Assembly: GCF_000382305.1 (NCBI RefSeq)
Contig: NZ_KB908019.1
Coordinates: 62,001-126,000, forward strand
Length of the DNA: 64,000 nucleotides
Source of the DNA: Vitreoscilla stercoraria DSM 513
GTDB taxonomy: Bacteria; Pseudomonadota; Gammaproteobacteria; Burkholderiales; Neisseriaceae
Reading direction: 5' to 3'
In this document: positions 26,218 to 35,773 of the stretch, piece by piece
Layout of the letters: every line of letters begins with the position of its first letter
Position numbering within the stretch: position 1 is the first letter of the stretch
Position numbers and translations under genes: made by a program
Notes under the pieces: generated by a model
What the model saw: the letters and a program-made list of their open reading frames with translations, nothing else
Databases searched by the model: none
What the model was told of the DNA's origin: nothing

Positions 26218-26859
26218 ATGAAAAAGCAAATAGGCTTTACCTTAATTGAGTTGATGGTCACCATTATTATCATGGGTATTATGGCCGCTATTTCCCTGCC
26301 TGCCATGAATGGATTTATGGAGCGTCAGCGTATTAAAAGTGCATTAAATGGCTATGCCAATGCGTTAACTTTTGCACGCAATGAGGCCATTCGTCAAAAT
26401 GTACCAGTGATAGCTTGTGGTGCCAGTATCAGTACAACAGGTCAATTGGCAGGTTGTGCCAATAATACGAAGTCTTGGTCTGAGGGTGTCTTTGTTTATG
26501 CGGATGTGAATAGAAATTCGGCTTATAACAGCACTGTCGATCGCAATATTCGTGTATTCAACAGTCCTAATGCGGGTAGTGGCGTGGCAGATGCGAACAA
26601 GTTGGATATTGCAGTTAAACTTAGTCCCTTGACTGGTACTAGTGCTGTCACAAATCCAAATATTCAATTTTTACCCAATAGCCAAGTGGTGATTAATGAT
26701 GTCGCCAGTGCCAATTATGTGGTGATTGATATGCAATCCAAAAACAATACGCAACATACAGGTCGTGTATTGTTAGGGCCAACGGGAAAAATCATATCTT
26801 GCTCACAGCAAGTTAAATCTAATAATACAGGCAATAAAATTGCTGAATTATGTGGCTAG
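26218..26859 (+). CDS. pilH: Minor pilin PilH / FimT (GspH family)
   Basis: Type IV pilus minor pilin, 213 residues. Class III prepilin leader MKKQIG with cleavage before FTLIELMV, including Glu at +5, then a hydrophobic helix and a GspH/FimT-type globular domain. Minor pilins prime pilus assembly and, in Neisseria, FimT-like proteins can contribute to DNA binding during uptake. First of five pilin-like genes downstream of dnaB. The name follows the Neisseria gene order. Confidence 0.88.
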   Translation: MKKQIGFTLIELMVTIIIMGIMAAISLPAMNGFMERQRIKSALNGYANALTFARNEAIRQNVPVIACGASISTTGQLAGCANNTKSWSEGVFVYADVNRNSAYNSTVDRNIRVFNSPNAGSGVADANKLDIAVKLSPLTGTSAVTNPNIQFLPNSQVVINDVASANYVVIDMQSKNNTQHTGRVLLGPTGKIISCSQQVKSNNTGNKIAELCG

Positions 26860-26941
26860 TGAGTCCAAGTAATATTAGATTGTGTTGGTTCCGTTATTCG
26901 TAAAAGTCATTAAGTAACCTAATCGTTTTGTGGATTGAAAA

Positions 26942-27610
26942 ATGAAAAACCATCATTACCCATTTAGTCACAGACAACATGGCTCAACCTTGCTAGAAAT
27001 TTTAGTCTCTGTATTTGTGTTGGGTTTTGGTTTGTTGGCATTGGTTTCCATGCAGTTGAAAACTGTGACTTCGGCCAGAGAGGCTGAAAATCAGACCATT
27101 ATTGCCCATGCTGGTGATTCTTTTGTTGAAGCAATGATGATGAATCCTGCACGCAGCTTGGTAGAAAAAAACAATGAGGCATTGGCATTGCAGCGCGATT
27201 TTGGTGCATATGTGGATTTGACTGATGGCAGCATTACTAAAAATTGTACTGATGACAGTGCATTGTCTTTAACGGGCACTGCAGGAACGAGTACCAGTGG
27301 CGTTAATAAGGAAGCTGTTGCCAAAGCACATGTATGTAGCTTTGTGAAGAGAATCAATCAAATTCCAAGTTCAGGTAAAGTGAGTTGGAATATTTGCCAA
27401 GAGCAATCAGATAGCATTGCCACCGCACCGAGTTTTACAGGCACGGGAGATGATAAGAAAATTGCTTGTGGTGGTGCTGGAACGAATTTTGTTTTGAAGG
27501 TAATTTGGGAACAAGAATTAGAAGATGCAGAACAGTATCAAGATACAGATATTATCTTGAATGAAGACAATACTGCGGTTTTGTATACTTACCAAGTACC
27601 GATTGGTTAA
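26942..27610 (+). CDS. pilI: Minor pilin PilI / PilV-like
   Basis: 222 residues. Prepilin leader ending in HG (residue 14), cleavage before STLLEILV, so the mature protein starts with Ser rather than Phe, and Glu at +5 is present. The PilV-type segment LLALVSMQLKTV follows. The globular part has several cysteines. Second gene in the minor pilin cluster, 82 bases after pilH. Confidence 0.86.
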   Translation: MKNHHYPFSHRQHGSTLLEILVSVFVLGFGLLALVSMQLKTVTSAREAENQTIIAHAGDSFVEAMMMNPARSLVEKNNEALALQRDFGAYVDLTDGSITKNCTDDSALSLTGTAGTSTSGVNKEAVAKAHVCSFVKRINQIPSSGKVSWNICQEQSDSIATAPSFTGTGDDKKIACGGAGTNFVLKVIWEQELEDAEQYQDTDIILNEDNTAVLYTYQVPIG

Positions 27611-27622
27611 TAGAGAATAAAT

Positions 27623-28828
27623 ATGAAGCTTAATTCAGGAACGAAACCGCGTTTGAATGATATGCCAAGACAGTATCCACCGTCTTATACATATCAATCG
27701 GGCTTTACTTTGATTGAGTTTGTAGTAGCCTCTGCTTTAGGCTTGATGATTATTTTAGCCATAGGTGGGGCATATGTGGCCACTCAAAGAGTCAATGAAA
27801 CTGCTACCATGCGGGTGGATCGTCAACAAGAGTTGCGGTTAGCAAGCAATTTATTGGTGCGAGATGCCCGTATGGCAGGAACGTTTGGTTGTGCTAATGT
27901 AGCCACTTTTACTGATAATGGTGCGACTAAGGATCATAGTGATTTAGACATAGATCAAGATGCCAGCTATTTTGACGCAAATGACGATCGTGTTTTTGCA
28001 ACGCGGATTTTGCTAGCTGACTCTGATGTCATGAGTGATGTCATGAGTGCTATTGATGATACATTTGTTGCAGCAGCAGGTTCTGATATGGTGATTTTTA
28101 ACTATGGAACCAATTCTCAGCCTTTGTTAGCAACCACACGCAGTGGCGTTAATCAATTGACGGGATTTTCTTTGCCAAATGGTACTGCTACGAACTTTGA
28201 TGCCAATAGTGACAGTGTTGCAAATTCAGCAAGATTGGTATTGTCTAGCTGTCAGCGTGTGGATATTTTAAAGCGTAACCAGCTAACTATTTCGGGTGAG
28301 GACGCGACTTTGGATGCAAGTTTAGATCCTATTCCTATGTATCAAGCAGGTGAAAATATTAAAAATATAACAGGCGGTATTGGGGGGGAAGGTCATTTTG
28401 CGTCACAGGCAAGTTTAAGCAATCTGTATACAGTAGTTTATGTTGTAGGTAAGGTTCAAGGTGATTCACAAGCGAATGCATTGTATCGGTTTGAGTTGCA
28501 AACCAATGGCGCATGGACACCACCACAATTACTGGCCAGTCATGTCAGTAACTTGAAAGCAGAATATATTTATGTGAATAACTGTGTGGTTGTAGATAAT
28601 CCTACTGTGGCTGAAAGCTATTTTGTTAGTCAAGCTGCATTCCTAGAGAAAAATAATGCTTCAGGCCATATGCAAGTATTAACGCCTAATGGCGTGCAGT
28701 TGAAAATAACCCCATCTGCAATCAATACCATTAGCAATGCATCTGAAACATTAACCAGCAATAATGACTTACAAGTGATGGTATTGAATGCCGCCATGCG
28801 AGGAGCAGATGCATGTATAGCCGAGTAA
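27623..28828 (+). CDS. pilJ: Minor pilin PilJ / PilW-like
   Basis: 401 residues, the largest minor pilin here. An unusually long leader (27 residues to G, or 14 if the in-frame ATG at 27662 is used) precedes FTLIEFVVASALGL. The PilW-type DARMAGTFGCAN motif lies about 65 residues later. Contains a 12-base tandem duplication (28025-28048) giving DVMSDVMS. Its 3' end overlaps pilK by 16 bases, suggesting coupling. Confidence 0.86.
   Translation: MKLNSGTKPRLNDMPRQYPPSYTYQSGFTLIEFVVASALGLMIILAIGGAYVATQRVNETATMRVDRQQELRLASNLLVRDARMAGTFGCANVATFTDNGATKDHSDLDIDQDASYFDANDDRVFATRILLADSDVMSDVMSAIDDTFVAAAGSDMVIFNYGTNSQPLLATTRSGVNQLTGFSLPNGTATNFDANSDSVANSARLVLSSCQRVDILKRNQLTISGEDATLDASLDPIPMYQAGENIKNITGGIGGEGHFASQASLSNLYTVVYVVGKVQGDSQANALYRFELQTNGAWTPPQLLASHVSNLKAEYIYVNNCVVVDNPTVAESYFVSQAAFLEKNNASGHMQVLTPNGVQLKITPSAINTISNASETLTSNNDLQVMVLNAAMRGADACIAE
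28025..28048. repeat. 12-base tandem duplication in pilJ
   Basis: GATGTCATGAGT occurs twice in direct succession, in frame. Confidence 0.9.
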
Positions 28829-29427
28829 AGCAACAGGGATTCACGTTATATATCGTTTTGGTATTAATGGCGATTATTGCAACGTTGGTCTTGGCTGGAG
28901 GCCAAACGCTGAATACAGAAATGCGTATCAGCAGCAATGATGCGGATAAAAAATATGCTTTTGGATTGGCAGAAGAAGCTCTAAAAGCGGGTGAGTTGTA
29001 TGCTTTAGAAACCATACATCCTACGGAAGTATTAGCCAATCCATTAATTACTAGCAGTTTAGAAGAGTTGATTCCTCGAGCTGATGTTTTTTTTGATGAA
29101 ATGGTGGGCTCTGGGAAATTATTTACTGAGGACTGTGATAATGGTTTATGTGCTCCTGCCATGGAGCAGTCTGGAGGAAGTGGCGCTTATGCTGATACGC
29201 CTGCTTGGAAGCGAGATATATTTGTTGATGGTAAATCAATTGAATATATATTAAGTGACGCTAATGTTTCTCAATCCCCTCGCTATATTATTGAGTTTTT
29301 AGGTCCTTCTGCGGATGTGAGTAACACTTTATATCGTGTTACTGCAAGAGCTTGGGGTAGAAATGCCACAACAGAAGTCACTGTGCAATCTGTCATTAGC
29401 ATCAACAACCAGCTGGAAATAGATTAA
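28813..29427 (+). CDS. pilK: Minor pilin PilK / PilX-like (GspK class)
   Basis: 204 residues. Leader ends QQG, cleavage before FTLYIVLVLM. The mature +5 residue is Ile, not Glu; loss of Glu5 is usual for this GspK/PilX-type tip subunit. NTEMRISSNDADKKYAFGLAEEALKAGE closely follows the Neisseria PilK pattern (residues about 32-61). Overlaps pilJ by 16 bases and precedes pilX by 20. Confidence 0.88.
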   Translation: MYSRVKQQGFTLYIVLVLMAIIATLVLAGGQTLNTEMRISSNDADKKYAFGLAEEALKAGELYALETIHPTEVLANPLITSSLEELIPRADVFFDEMVGSGKLFTEDCDNGLCAPAMEQSGGSGAYADTPAWKRDIFVDGKSIEYILSDANVSQSPRYIIEFLGPSADVSNTLYRVTARAWGRNATTEVTVQSVISINNQLEID

Positions 29428-29449
29428 TTACAATGATAAAGGTAGGATG

Positions 29450-29881
29450 ATGAGTATGAGTCGATTGCATCAAAAAGGTTTTTCGCTGACTGAAATGATG
29501 GTAGCACTTGTGATTTTGGGTATTATCGTGGGTATTACTTTGCCTTTGTACAGCCGTCATGTTGAAAATACCCGTTTAACCCAAGCTAGATCTGTGGCGT
29601 TGCAATTACAACAAGAATTAAAAGTGTTGAAATTAAGAGCAGGTCAAATTACAGATGCCGAAATTGAAGCAGTCAATGAAAAAGCTGTTAGCTTAACCAC
29701 TGAAAATAACTTAACGGCGTTTTTTGAGTTTGAAGCTGCTTTGGTGGGTAACAAGATATTTGTTAGCGTGACGCCTTTAGATACGTCAAAAGCTGGTTTG
29801 TATACAGATTCAACGGGTGAAGTATTTAAATGTCCAGATGCTGCCAGCGTGGCAGCTCGCTCTTCTTGTACCAAGTATTAA
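29450..29881 (+). CDS. pilX: Minor pilin PilX-like
   Basis: 143 residues. Leader ends HQKG, cleavage before FSLTEMMVALVILG (Thr at +4, Glu at +5). Small globular domain ending in a two-cysteine loop, FKCPDAASVAARSSCTKY, which resembles the C-terminal D-region disulfide of Neisseria PilX. In Neisseria PilX promotes aggregation and adhesion. Several ATGs (29447, 29450, 29456) are possible; 29450 has AAAGG at 7 bases. Last gene of the pilin cluster. Confidence 0.83.
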   Translation: MSMSRLHQKGFSLTEMMVALVILGIIVGITLPLYSRHVENTRLTQARSVALQLQQELKVLKLRAGQITDAEIEAVNEKAVSLTTENNLTAFFEFEAALVGNKIFVSVTPLDTSKAGLYTDSTGEVFKCPDAASVAARSSCTKY

Positions 29882-29967
29882 ACGTAAACAGATTCTTTTT
29901 TACAAGCAATACGCCATGTGGGCCAAAACACGTTAAAATGTATGTGAAAATATGATTGGAGCGTGTT

Positions 29968-30819
29968 TTGGATTCGTTGGCCTATTGTCAGCAAAAAGCC
30001 GCCGCGAGCGGCTCTAATTTTTTGGTCAGTTTCAAATTTTTAAGTCAATCTAAAAAAGATGCTTTGACCATTATCTATGCTTTTTGTCGCGAAGTGGATG
30101 ACATTGTGGATGATTGCACTGATGCCAATGTGGCGATGCAAACATTGCAATGGTGGCGTCAAGACTTGGCAAAAGTGTTTGTGGACGGTGAGGTGCCTGA
30201 GCATCCTGTACACCAAGCCATTGCAAGCATCAAAGAGCACTATCAATTGCCGCAAGAAGAGTTTGTGGCCATCATCGATGGCATGCAAATGGATTTGCAG
30301 CAAGCTCGTTATAACAGTTTTGGTGACTTACAATTGTACTGCCATCGTGTCGCTGGTGTGGTCGGTCGTCTGATTGTGCGAGTTTTGGGATTTAAAAACC
30401 CACAAACTTTGGAATATGCCGACAAAATGGGTTTGGCTTTACAATTAACCAACATTATTCGTGATGTGGGCGAAGATGTACGCAATGGTCGGATTTATTT
30501 GCCTGTAGAAGATTTGCAGAAGTTCTTTGTGTTGGCGACTGATTTGATGGCTTTGAAATCCACGCCTGAGTTTGAGCAAATGATGCAGTTTCAAATTGAT
30601 CGTGCTAATCGAACGTATCAAGAGGCGATGGCTTTGTTGCCACCAGAGGACAAACAAGCACAGAAAATTGGTTTTATCATGGCAGCGATTTACCACACTT
30701 TATTGGATGAAATTCAAAAAGACGGTGGTCACAATGTCTTACGGTATAAAATTGCCATTCCCAATCCGCGTAAATTGCGCATTGCTTTGAAAACATGGTT
30801 ATTTGGATTTAAGCCATGA
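29968..30819 (+). CDS. hpnD: Presqualene diphosphate synthase HpnD
   Basis: Squalene/phytoene-synthase family enzyme condensing two farnesyl diphosphates to presqualene diphosphate. About 283 residues with both Asp-rich motifs, DDIVDD near residue 40 and DVGED near 165. TTG 29968 is chosen as start because TGGAG lies 7 bases before it and the product then begins like relatives (MDSLAYCQQKAAASGSNF); no ATG is available nearby. It overlaps hpnE by 4 bases. Confidence 0.88.
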   Translation: MDSLAYCQQKAAASGSNFLVSFKFLSQSKKDALTIIYAFCREVDDIVDDCTDANVAMQTLQWWRQDLAKVFVDGEVPEHPVHQAIASIKEHYQLPQEEFVAIIDGMQMDLQQARYNSFGDLQLYCHRVAGVVGRLIVRVLGFKNPQTLEYADKMGLALQLTNIIRDVGEDVRNGRIYLPVEDLQKFFVLATDLMALKSTPEFEQMMQFQIDRANRTYQEAMALLPPEDKQAQKIGFIMAAIYHTLLDEIQKDGGHNVLRYKIAIPNPRKLRIALKTWLFGFKP

Positions 30820-32120
30820 AACCGAATATAGCCATTATTGGGGCAGGCTGGGCAGGCTTGGCTGCTGCGATGCAGCTGTCTGCCTATGCCAAAGTGACGG
30901 TGTTTGAAGCCAGCAAACAAGCAGGTGGTAGGGCCCGTGGTTTGACTGCTAAAAATCAAGTATTTGAGCATGTTGATAATGGTCAGCATTTGTTGTTAGG
31001 TGCATACCATCAAGTGTTACGCTTGCGTCAGCAAGCTGGTGTATCGGCGCAGCAAGACACATTGCGTCTGCCTTCGCAGTGGCATTTATTAGATGGTTTG
31101 GATTTTACAACGCCCAAATTACCAGCCCCAGTTCATGTTATATGGGGTTTGTTAAGAGCCAAAACATGGCGATTTTCTGATAAAAAGCGATTTTTACAGG
31201 ATGCATATGCACTCAAAAGTGCTGTCTCTTGGCTGAAAACTCACGATATCAGTGTGCAAACTTGGCTGCATCAGCGTCAAGTACCGCAAAAACACATTGC
31301 TGAATTTTGGCAACCTTTGGTTTTGGCAACCATGAACACACCTCTGGACATTGCCAGTTTGCGTATTTTGGCAGTAGTGGTGACAGAGGGGATGCTCAAC
31401 GAGCGTCAAGACAGTGATTTTTGTTTGGCACAAGTGGATTTACAGCAGTGGTGGGTTGACCCTGTTTGCCGTTATTTGCGTCGCCATGGTGTCAATATAC
31501 AATTGCAAACCCGCGTACAAAATTTACAAAAAGATGTGGATGGTCGACATTGGTTTGTAGATGGACAATGTTTTGATCGTGTGATTGTCGCGACTGCGCC
31601 TTATCATGTGGTCGATGTGTTGGGTGAGCATGCATCTTCGGTGCAAACTTATTTTGAACAATTGACATACAGCGCGATTACCACAGTTTATCTGCGTTAT
31701 CCTGAGCCATTGACTTTGCCACATACCATTCAAGGGACGGCATATGGTTTGAGTCAATGGGTGATTCATCGTGATCAATTGAATGCCAATCATCGCAACG
31801 AAGTGGCAGTGGTCATCAGTGTGTCTGAGCAGCATGAAAACATGACACCGCAAAAATGGGCGGATGCTGTGCATCAAGATTTGTTGCAATGGCAACCCAA
31901 TTTGCCTCAGCCTATGGCTTCACAAGTCATTACTGAAAAACGTGCGACGGCTCATGCAACCGTTAACCGAGCTTTGCCGTCTATGGCTGCTTTGAATAAG
32001 CAAGGCGTGTATTTGGCAGGCGATTATTGTCACCCGCATTATCCTGCAACTTTAGAAGGTGCAGTGCAAAGTGGTCAAATGGCCGCAGCCATGTGTTTGG
32101 CTGATTGGAAAAGTATTTAA
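30816..32120 (+). CDS. hpnE: Hydroxysqualene dehydroxylase HpnE
   Basis: FAD-dependent amine-oxidase-like protein, 434 residues, with the N-terminal Rossmann motif IIGAGWAGLAAAMQL and EASKQAGGRARG. HpnE reduces hydroxysqualene to squalene in the HpnCDE pathway. The ATG overlaps the hpnD stop, so the pair is a coupled operon. The partner hpnC (hydroxysqualene synthase) is not in the window. No squalene-hopene cyclase is seen here either. Confidence 0.88.
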   Translation: MKPNIAIIGAGWAGLAAAMQLSAYAKVTVFEASKQAGGRARGLTAKNQVFEHVDNGQHLLLGAYHQVLRLRQQAGVSAQQDTLRLPSQWHLLDGLDFTTPKLPAPVHVIWGLLRAKTWRFSDKKRFLQDAYALKSAVSWLKTHDISVQTWLHQRQVPQKHIAEFWQPLVLATMNTPLDIASLRILAVVVTEGMLNERQDSDFCLAQVDLQQWWVDPVCRYLRRHGVNIQLQTRVQNLQKDVDGRHWFVDGQCFDRVIVATAPYHVVDVLGEHASSVQTYFEQLTYSAITTVYLRYPEPLTLPHTIQGTAYGLSQWVIHRDQLNANHRNEVAVVISVSEQHENMTPQKWADAVHQDLLQWQPNLPQPMASQVITEKRATAHATVNRALPSMAALNKQGVYLAGDYCHPHYPATLEGAVQSGQMAAAMCLADWKSI

Positions 32121-32223
32121 TGTGTTTGACCAAAGTGAAGATTCAAGCGTCCTGAAAGCAATTGGCATTGGCGTGTATCTGTTATCTGTATTCTAGCAAC
32201 CCATACAAGCGTCCTGAAAGATT

Positions 32224-33591
32224 ATGGCCAAAGTTAAAACGCAATACCAATGTACAGAGTGTGGTGGTAGCACTTTGAAATGGCAGGGGCAATGTCCTGC
32301 TTGTGGGCAATGGAATACCTTGCAAGAAAGTGTCATTTTGCCTGAAAGCCAAAACCGTTTTGATGCGTGGAGCCAAACCAGCAGCAAAGTGCAAAACTTG
32401 GCAGATATTACCGCTGAAGAAGTGCCTCGCTCTAGTACAGGTTTGTCTGAATTAGACCGTGTGTTAGGTGGCGGTTTGGTTGAGGGCGCGGTGGTTTTGA
32501 TTGGTGGCGATCCTGGTATAGGTAAATCTACTTTATTGTTACAAGCGAACGCATTGATGGGGGCTAATCGTGCTTGCTTGTATGTTTCAGGCGAAGAGTC
32601 GGCGCAGCAAGTGGCTTTGCGGGCACAGCGTTTGAGCTTGAATCCTGCACACATTCACTTATTGGCAGAAATTCGTCTAGAGGCCATTGTGCAACATCTG
32701 CGCGAGCGCCAGCCTAAAGTGGCGGTCATCGATTCGATTCAAACGCTGTATTCAGATCAAATCACTTCTGCTCCAGGCTCAGTGTCGCAAGTGCGGGAGT
32801 GTGCCGCGCAATTGACACGTGTGGCCAAGCAAACAGGTGTAACCATTTTGTTGGTGGGGCATGTGACCAAAGATGGCGCCATTGCAGGACCTCGTGTGTT
32901 AGAGCATATGGTGGATGCGGTTTTGTATTTTGAAGGCGATACGCACAGTAATTATCGTATGATACGAGCCATTAAAAACCGTTTTGGTGCTGCCAATGAG
33001 CTCGGTGTGTTTGCGATGACGGACAAAGGTTTGAAAGGTGTGGCAAACCCATCAGCGATTTTTTTGGCGTCTTATCGGGATGATGTCCCTGGTTCTTGTG
33101 TATTGGTCACGCAAGAAGGCAGTCGTCCATTATTGGTAGAAATTCAAGCTTTGGTAGACGATGCACATGGTTTCACACCCAAACGCCTGACTGTAGGCTT
33201 GGAGCAAAATCGTTTGGCGATGCTATTGGCCGTCCTCAATCGCCATGCAGGCATTGCTTGTTTTGATCAAGATGTGTTTTTGAATGCGGTGGGTGGCGTT
33301 AAAATCATGGAGCCTGCTGCTGACTTGGCAGTGATTTTGGCCATGGTCTCTAGCCATCGCAATCGACCTTTGCCGCAAAAAATGATTGTGTTTGGTGAAA
33401 TAGGTTTGTCAGGCGAGGTGCGTCCTGTATCTCGTGGGCAAGAGCGTTTGAAAGAGGCTGAGAAATTGGGTTTTACCCATGCCATCATTCCCAAAGCCAA
33501 TTTGCCGCGTCAAAAAAGTGATTTTCCCCAACTAACCCTACATGGGGTATCTTCTATCCAAGAAGCTGTTGAAATTTGTCGTCGCGACTGA
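32224..33591 (+). CDS. radA: DNA repair protein RadA
   Basis: RecA-like branch-migration ATPase that helps process recombination intermediates, including those of natural transformation. 455 residues: an N-terminal zinc finger (C10, C13, C24, C27), Walker A GGDPGIGKST (about 94), the RadA signature KNRFG, and a C-terminal Lon-protease-like domain. Degenerate uptake repeats (GCGTCCTGAAAG, near 32148 and 32209) sit just upstream. Confidence 0.97.
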   Translation: MAKVKTQYQCTECGGSTLKWQGQCPACGQWNTLQESVILPESQNRFDAWSQTSSKVQNLADITAEEVPRSSTGLSELDRVLGGGLVEGAVVLIGGDPGIGKSTLLLQANALMGANRACLYVSGEESAQQVALRAQRLSLNPAHIHLLAEIRLEAIVQHLRERQPKVAVIDSIQTLYSDQITSAPGSVSQVRECAAQLTRVAKQTGVTILLVGHVTKDGAIAGPRVLEHMVDAVLYFEGDTHSNYRMIRAIKNRFGAANELGVFAMTDKGLKGVANPSAIFLASYRDDVPGSCVLVTQEGSRPLLVEIQALVDDAHGFTPKRLTVGLEQNRLAMLLAVLNRHAGIACFDQDVFLNAVGGVKIMEPAADLAVILAMVSSHRNRPLPQKMIVFGEIGLSGEVRPVSRGQERLKEAEKLGFTHAIIPKANLPRQKSDFPQLTLHGVSSIQEAVEICRRD

Positions 33592-33613
33592 GCAATCAGT
33601 GTGAGAGGAATCT

Positions 33614-35755
33614 ATGTCAGAGAGTGAGAAACGTGTGAGCGATGAAATTGATGTAGAAGATGTAGAGCCTATCGATCCTTTGTCTTTATTGCAGCAAAAC
33701 CAAATCGACCCTGCTACCGAATTGTTGTTGCAGGCTTGGATTTGGCATATGTTGTTGCCTTTGGGTGGTCAACTGGATTTCATTGGTGACCATGGTTTTG
33801 AAGACATGAATGTGGCCAATTTGTTAAAAGCACATTTGTGGTTTGAGACCGAAGATGAATATGAACCGATTGCCGCCAGAGCGCAGCTTAAGCGACATTA
33901 TATGCAATGGCAACAACACATTCATTGGGATGGTTTGTACGAAAAAGGTGTCCCTAATGTTTTGAAAGCCAATATTGCTGCTTGGCAAGAATTGTTAGGC
34001 TTGAATGCCACCGAAAGCAAAATTCTGACTTTTGTGATTTTGCTTTACCATCACAATGTATTGAATCAAGCCGCACAATTGATGGGCGAGCTGAACAGCC
34101 GTCAGGTGGTTTTGGCGTTGTCGGTAATTTTACAATTGCCTGAAGCCGATGTTCGAGAAGCTTTAGGGCATCAGCAAACTTTGTTTCACACAGGTTTGCT
34201 TAAAGTTGATCACAGCAGTGAATATCCTTTGCGCAGCAAGATTGATTTGATGAGTGGTTATTTTGCCACTTGGATGTGTTTGGAGTGTATCAGTCCAGTT
34301 GAGTTGCTCAAACGCCATGTTCATGTGGCACCGAATACCGAATTGGCTTTGGATGATTTTGCGCACTTGGGGACTTTGGTGCCTGCCTTGCGCCATTATG
34401 TGCCTAAAGTCATGTCGCAACAGCAAGCAGGTTGCAATATTTTGATTTACGGTGTGGCAGGTACGGGCAAAACCGAATTCACACGCGCTTTGGCGCAAGA
34501 GTTGGGTTTAGAATGCATTGAAGTGGCATGGGCAGATGATGAAGGGAATCCTGCTAACCGTGAGGCACGCATGAGTGCGTTGCGTGCTGCGCAGCATATT
34601 TTCGCCAAGCAAAACATTCTATTGTTATTTGATGAAGTCGAAGACGTCTTTAATACGGAGCAAAAAGACTATCAATTGAACAAAGCGTGGCTCAATCGCA
34701 TGTTGGAACAAAATGCGGTACCAACGGTGTGGATTACCAATCGTGTGGACATGATGGACAGGGCGGCTTTGCGCCGCTTTGACATGGTCATTGAGATGAA
34801 AGCCCCTCCAAGAGCCAAGCGGCGTGAGATGATTGCACGCTTGACCAAAGGCTTTTTGAATGCAGCCGAAGTGGAACAACTGGCTGAGCATGAAGATTTG
34901 GTGCCTGCGATGTTAGAACGTGCACACAAAGTCACCGAGCAAGTTGCCGAGGTGCTCAGTGCAGCTGAGCAAGCGGTTTTGTATAAGCAATTGTTGCATA
35001 GCACGCTCAAAGCGCAAGGCATCAGTTCTTATTTGAATCGCAAAAACGATTATGGTGCGTTATACGATGTGGCTTGGATCAATACCCATCATGATTTACA
35101 GCAATTGTCACAAGGTTTGGCCAATCATGCGGTCGGCAGTTTGTGTTTGTACGGTCCGCCAGGCACAGGTAAAAGTGCTTATGTGAAGTGGTTGGCACGC
35201 CAATTAGGACGGCCGCTATTGTATAAAAAAGGCTCGGATTTATTGTCCAAATATGTGGGCGAAAGTGAGCGTTTGATTGCGGAGGCTTTTGAAGAGGCAA
35301 TACGTGACGATGCCATTTTGATTTTTGATGAGGTGGACAGTTTCTTGCAAGATCGCCGCCAAGCACATCAATCATGGGAAGTGACACAAGTCAATGAAAT
35401 GTTGACACAAATGGAGGCTTTTCAAGGCATTTTTGTGGCGACGACCAATTTGATGAAACATTTAGACCAAGCGGCTTTGCGCCGATTTGATTTCAAAATC
35501 GAGTTTGGCTTTTTGCGTTTGGAACAGCGCTGGCAATTGTTTCAAGCCTATTGTCAGCATTTTGGCTTGGCATGTCCACACAGCTTAGAATATGCAGTAG
35601 GCAAATTGCATGTGTTAACGCCAGGGGATTTTGCGGTGGTGGTGAAATGTTCACGCATTACGCCGATACAATCTGCCGAGCAATTTTTACAATTGCTGCA
35701 AGCGGAATGTGCGCTCAAAGAACAAGGCTCTAAAACGGCCTTAGGCTTTATGTAG
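33614..35755 (+). CDS. Tandem AAA+ ATPase of unknown function
   Basis: 713 residues. An N-terminal region of about 260 residues without recognised domain, then two AAA modules. First: Walker A GVAGTGKT (280-287), Walker B LLLFDEVED (about 340), arginine finger ALRRFD. Second: Walker A GPPGTGKS (514-521), Walker B ILIFDEVDS (about 572), again ALRRFD. Both look catalytically intact. It resembles uncharacterised SpoVK/COG0464-type ATPases of gammaproteobacteria. GAGAGG ribosome site 6 bases upstream, 22 bases after radA, so probably cotranscribed with it. Confidence 0.85.
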   Translation: MSESEKRVSDEIDVEDVEPIDPLSLLQQNQIDPATELLLQAWIWHMLLPLGGQLDFIGDHGFEDMNVANLLKAHLWFETEDEYEPIAARAQLKRHYMQWQQHIHWDGLYEKGVPNVLKANIAAWQELLGLNATESKILTFVILLYHHNVLNQAAQLMGELNSRQVVLALSVILQLPEADVREALGHQQTLFHTGLLKVDHSSEYPLRSKIDLMSGYFATWMCLECISPVELLKRHVHVAPNTELALDDFAHLGTLVPALRHYVPKVMSQQQAGCNILIYGVAGTGKTEFTRALAQELGLECIEVAWADDEGNPANREARMSALRAAQHIFAKQNILLLFDEVEDVFNTEQKDYQLNKAWLNRMLEQNAVPTVWITNRVDMMDRAALRRFDMVIEMKAPPRAKRREMIARLTKGFLNAAEVEQLAEHEDLVPAMLERAHKVTEQVAEVLSAAEQAVLYKQLLHSTLKAQGISSYLNRKNDYGALYDVAWINTHHDLQQLSQGLANHAVGSLCLYGPPGTGKSAYVKWLARQLGRPLLYKKGSDLLSKYVGESERLIAEAFEEAIRDDAILIFDEVDSFLQDRRQAHQSWEVTQVNEMLTQMEAFQGIFVATTNLMKHLDQAALRRFDFKIEFGFLRLEQRWQLFQAYCQHFGLACPHSLEYAVGKLHVLTPGDFAVVVKCSRITPIQSAEQFLQLLQAECALKEQGSKTALGFM

Positions 35756-35773
35756 TTTGTAGGCTAAGCCATG

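Noticed and set aside
13701..32218. GCGTCCTGAA elements (near 13703, 14106, 14505, 19944, 23366, 32149, 32210) as a separate repeat family
   Set aside because: They differ from the main repeat by loss of one T and are scattered without pairs; more likely decayed copies or, in genes, common Arg-Pro-Glu codons.
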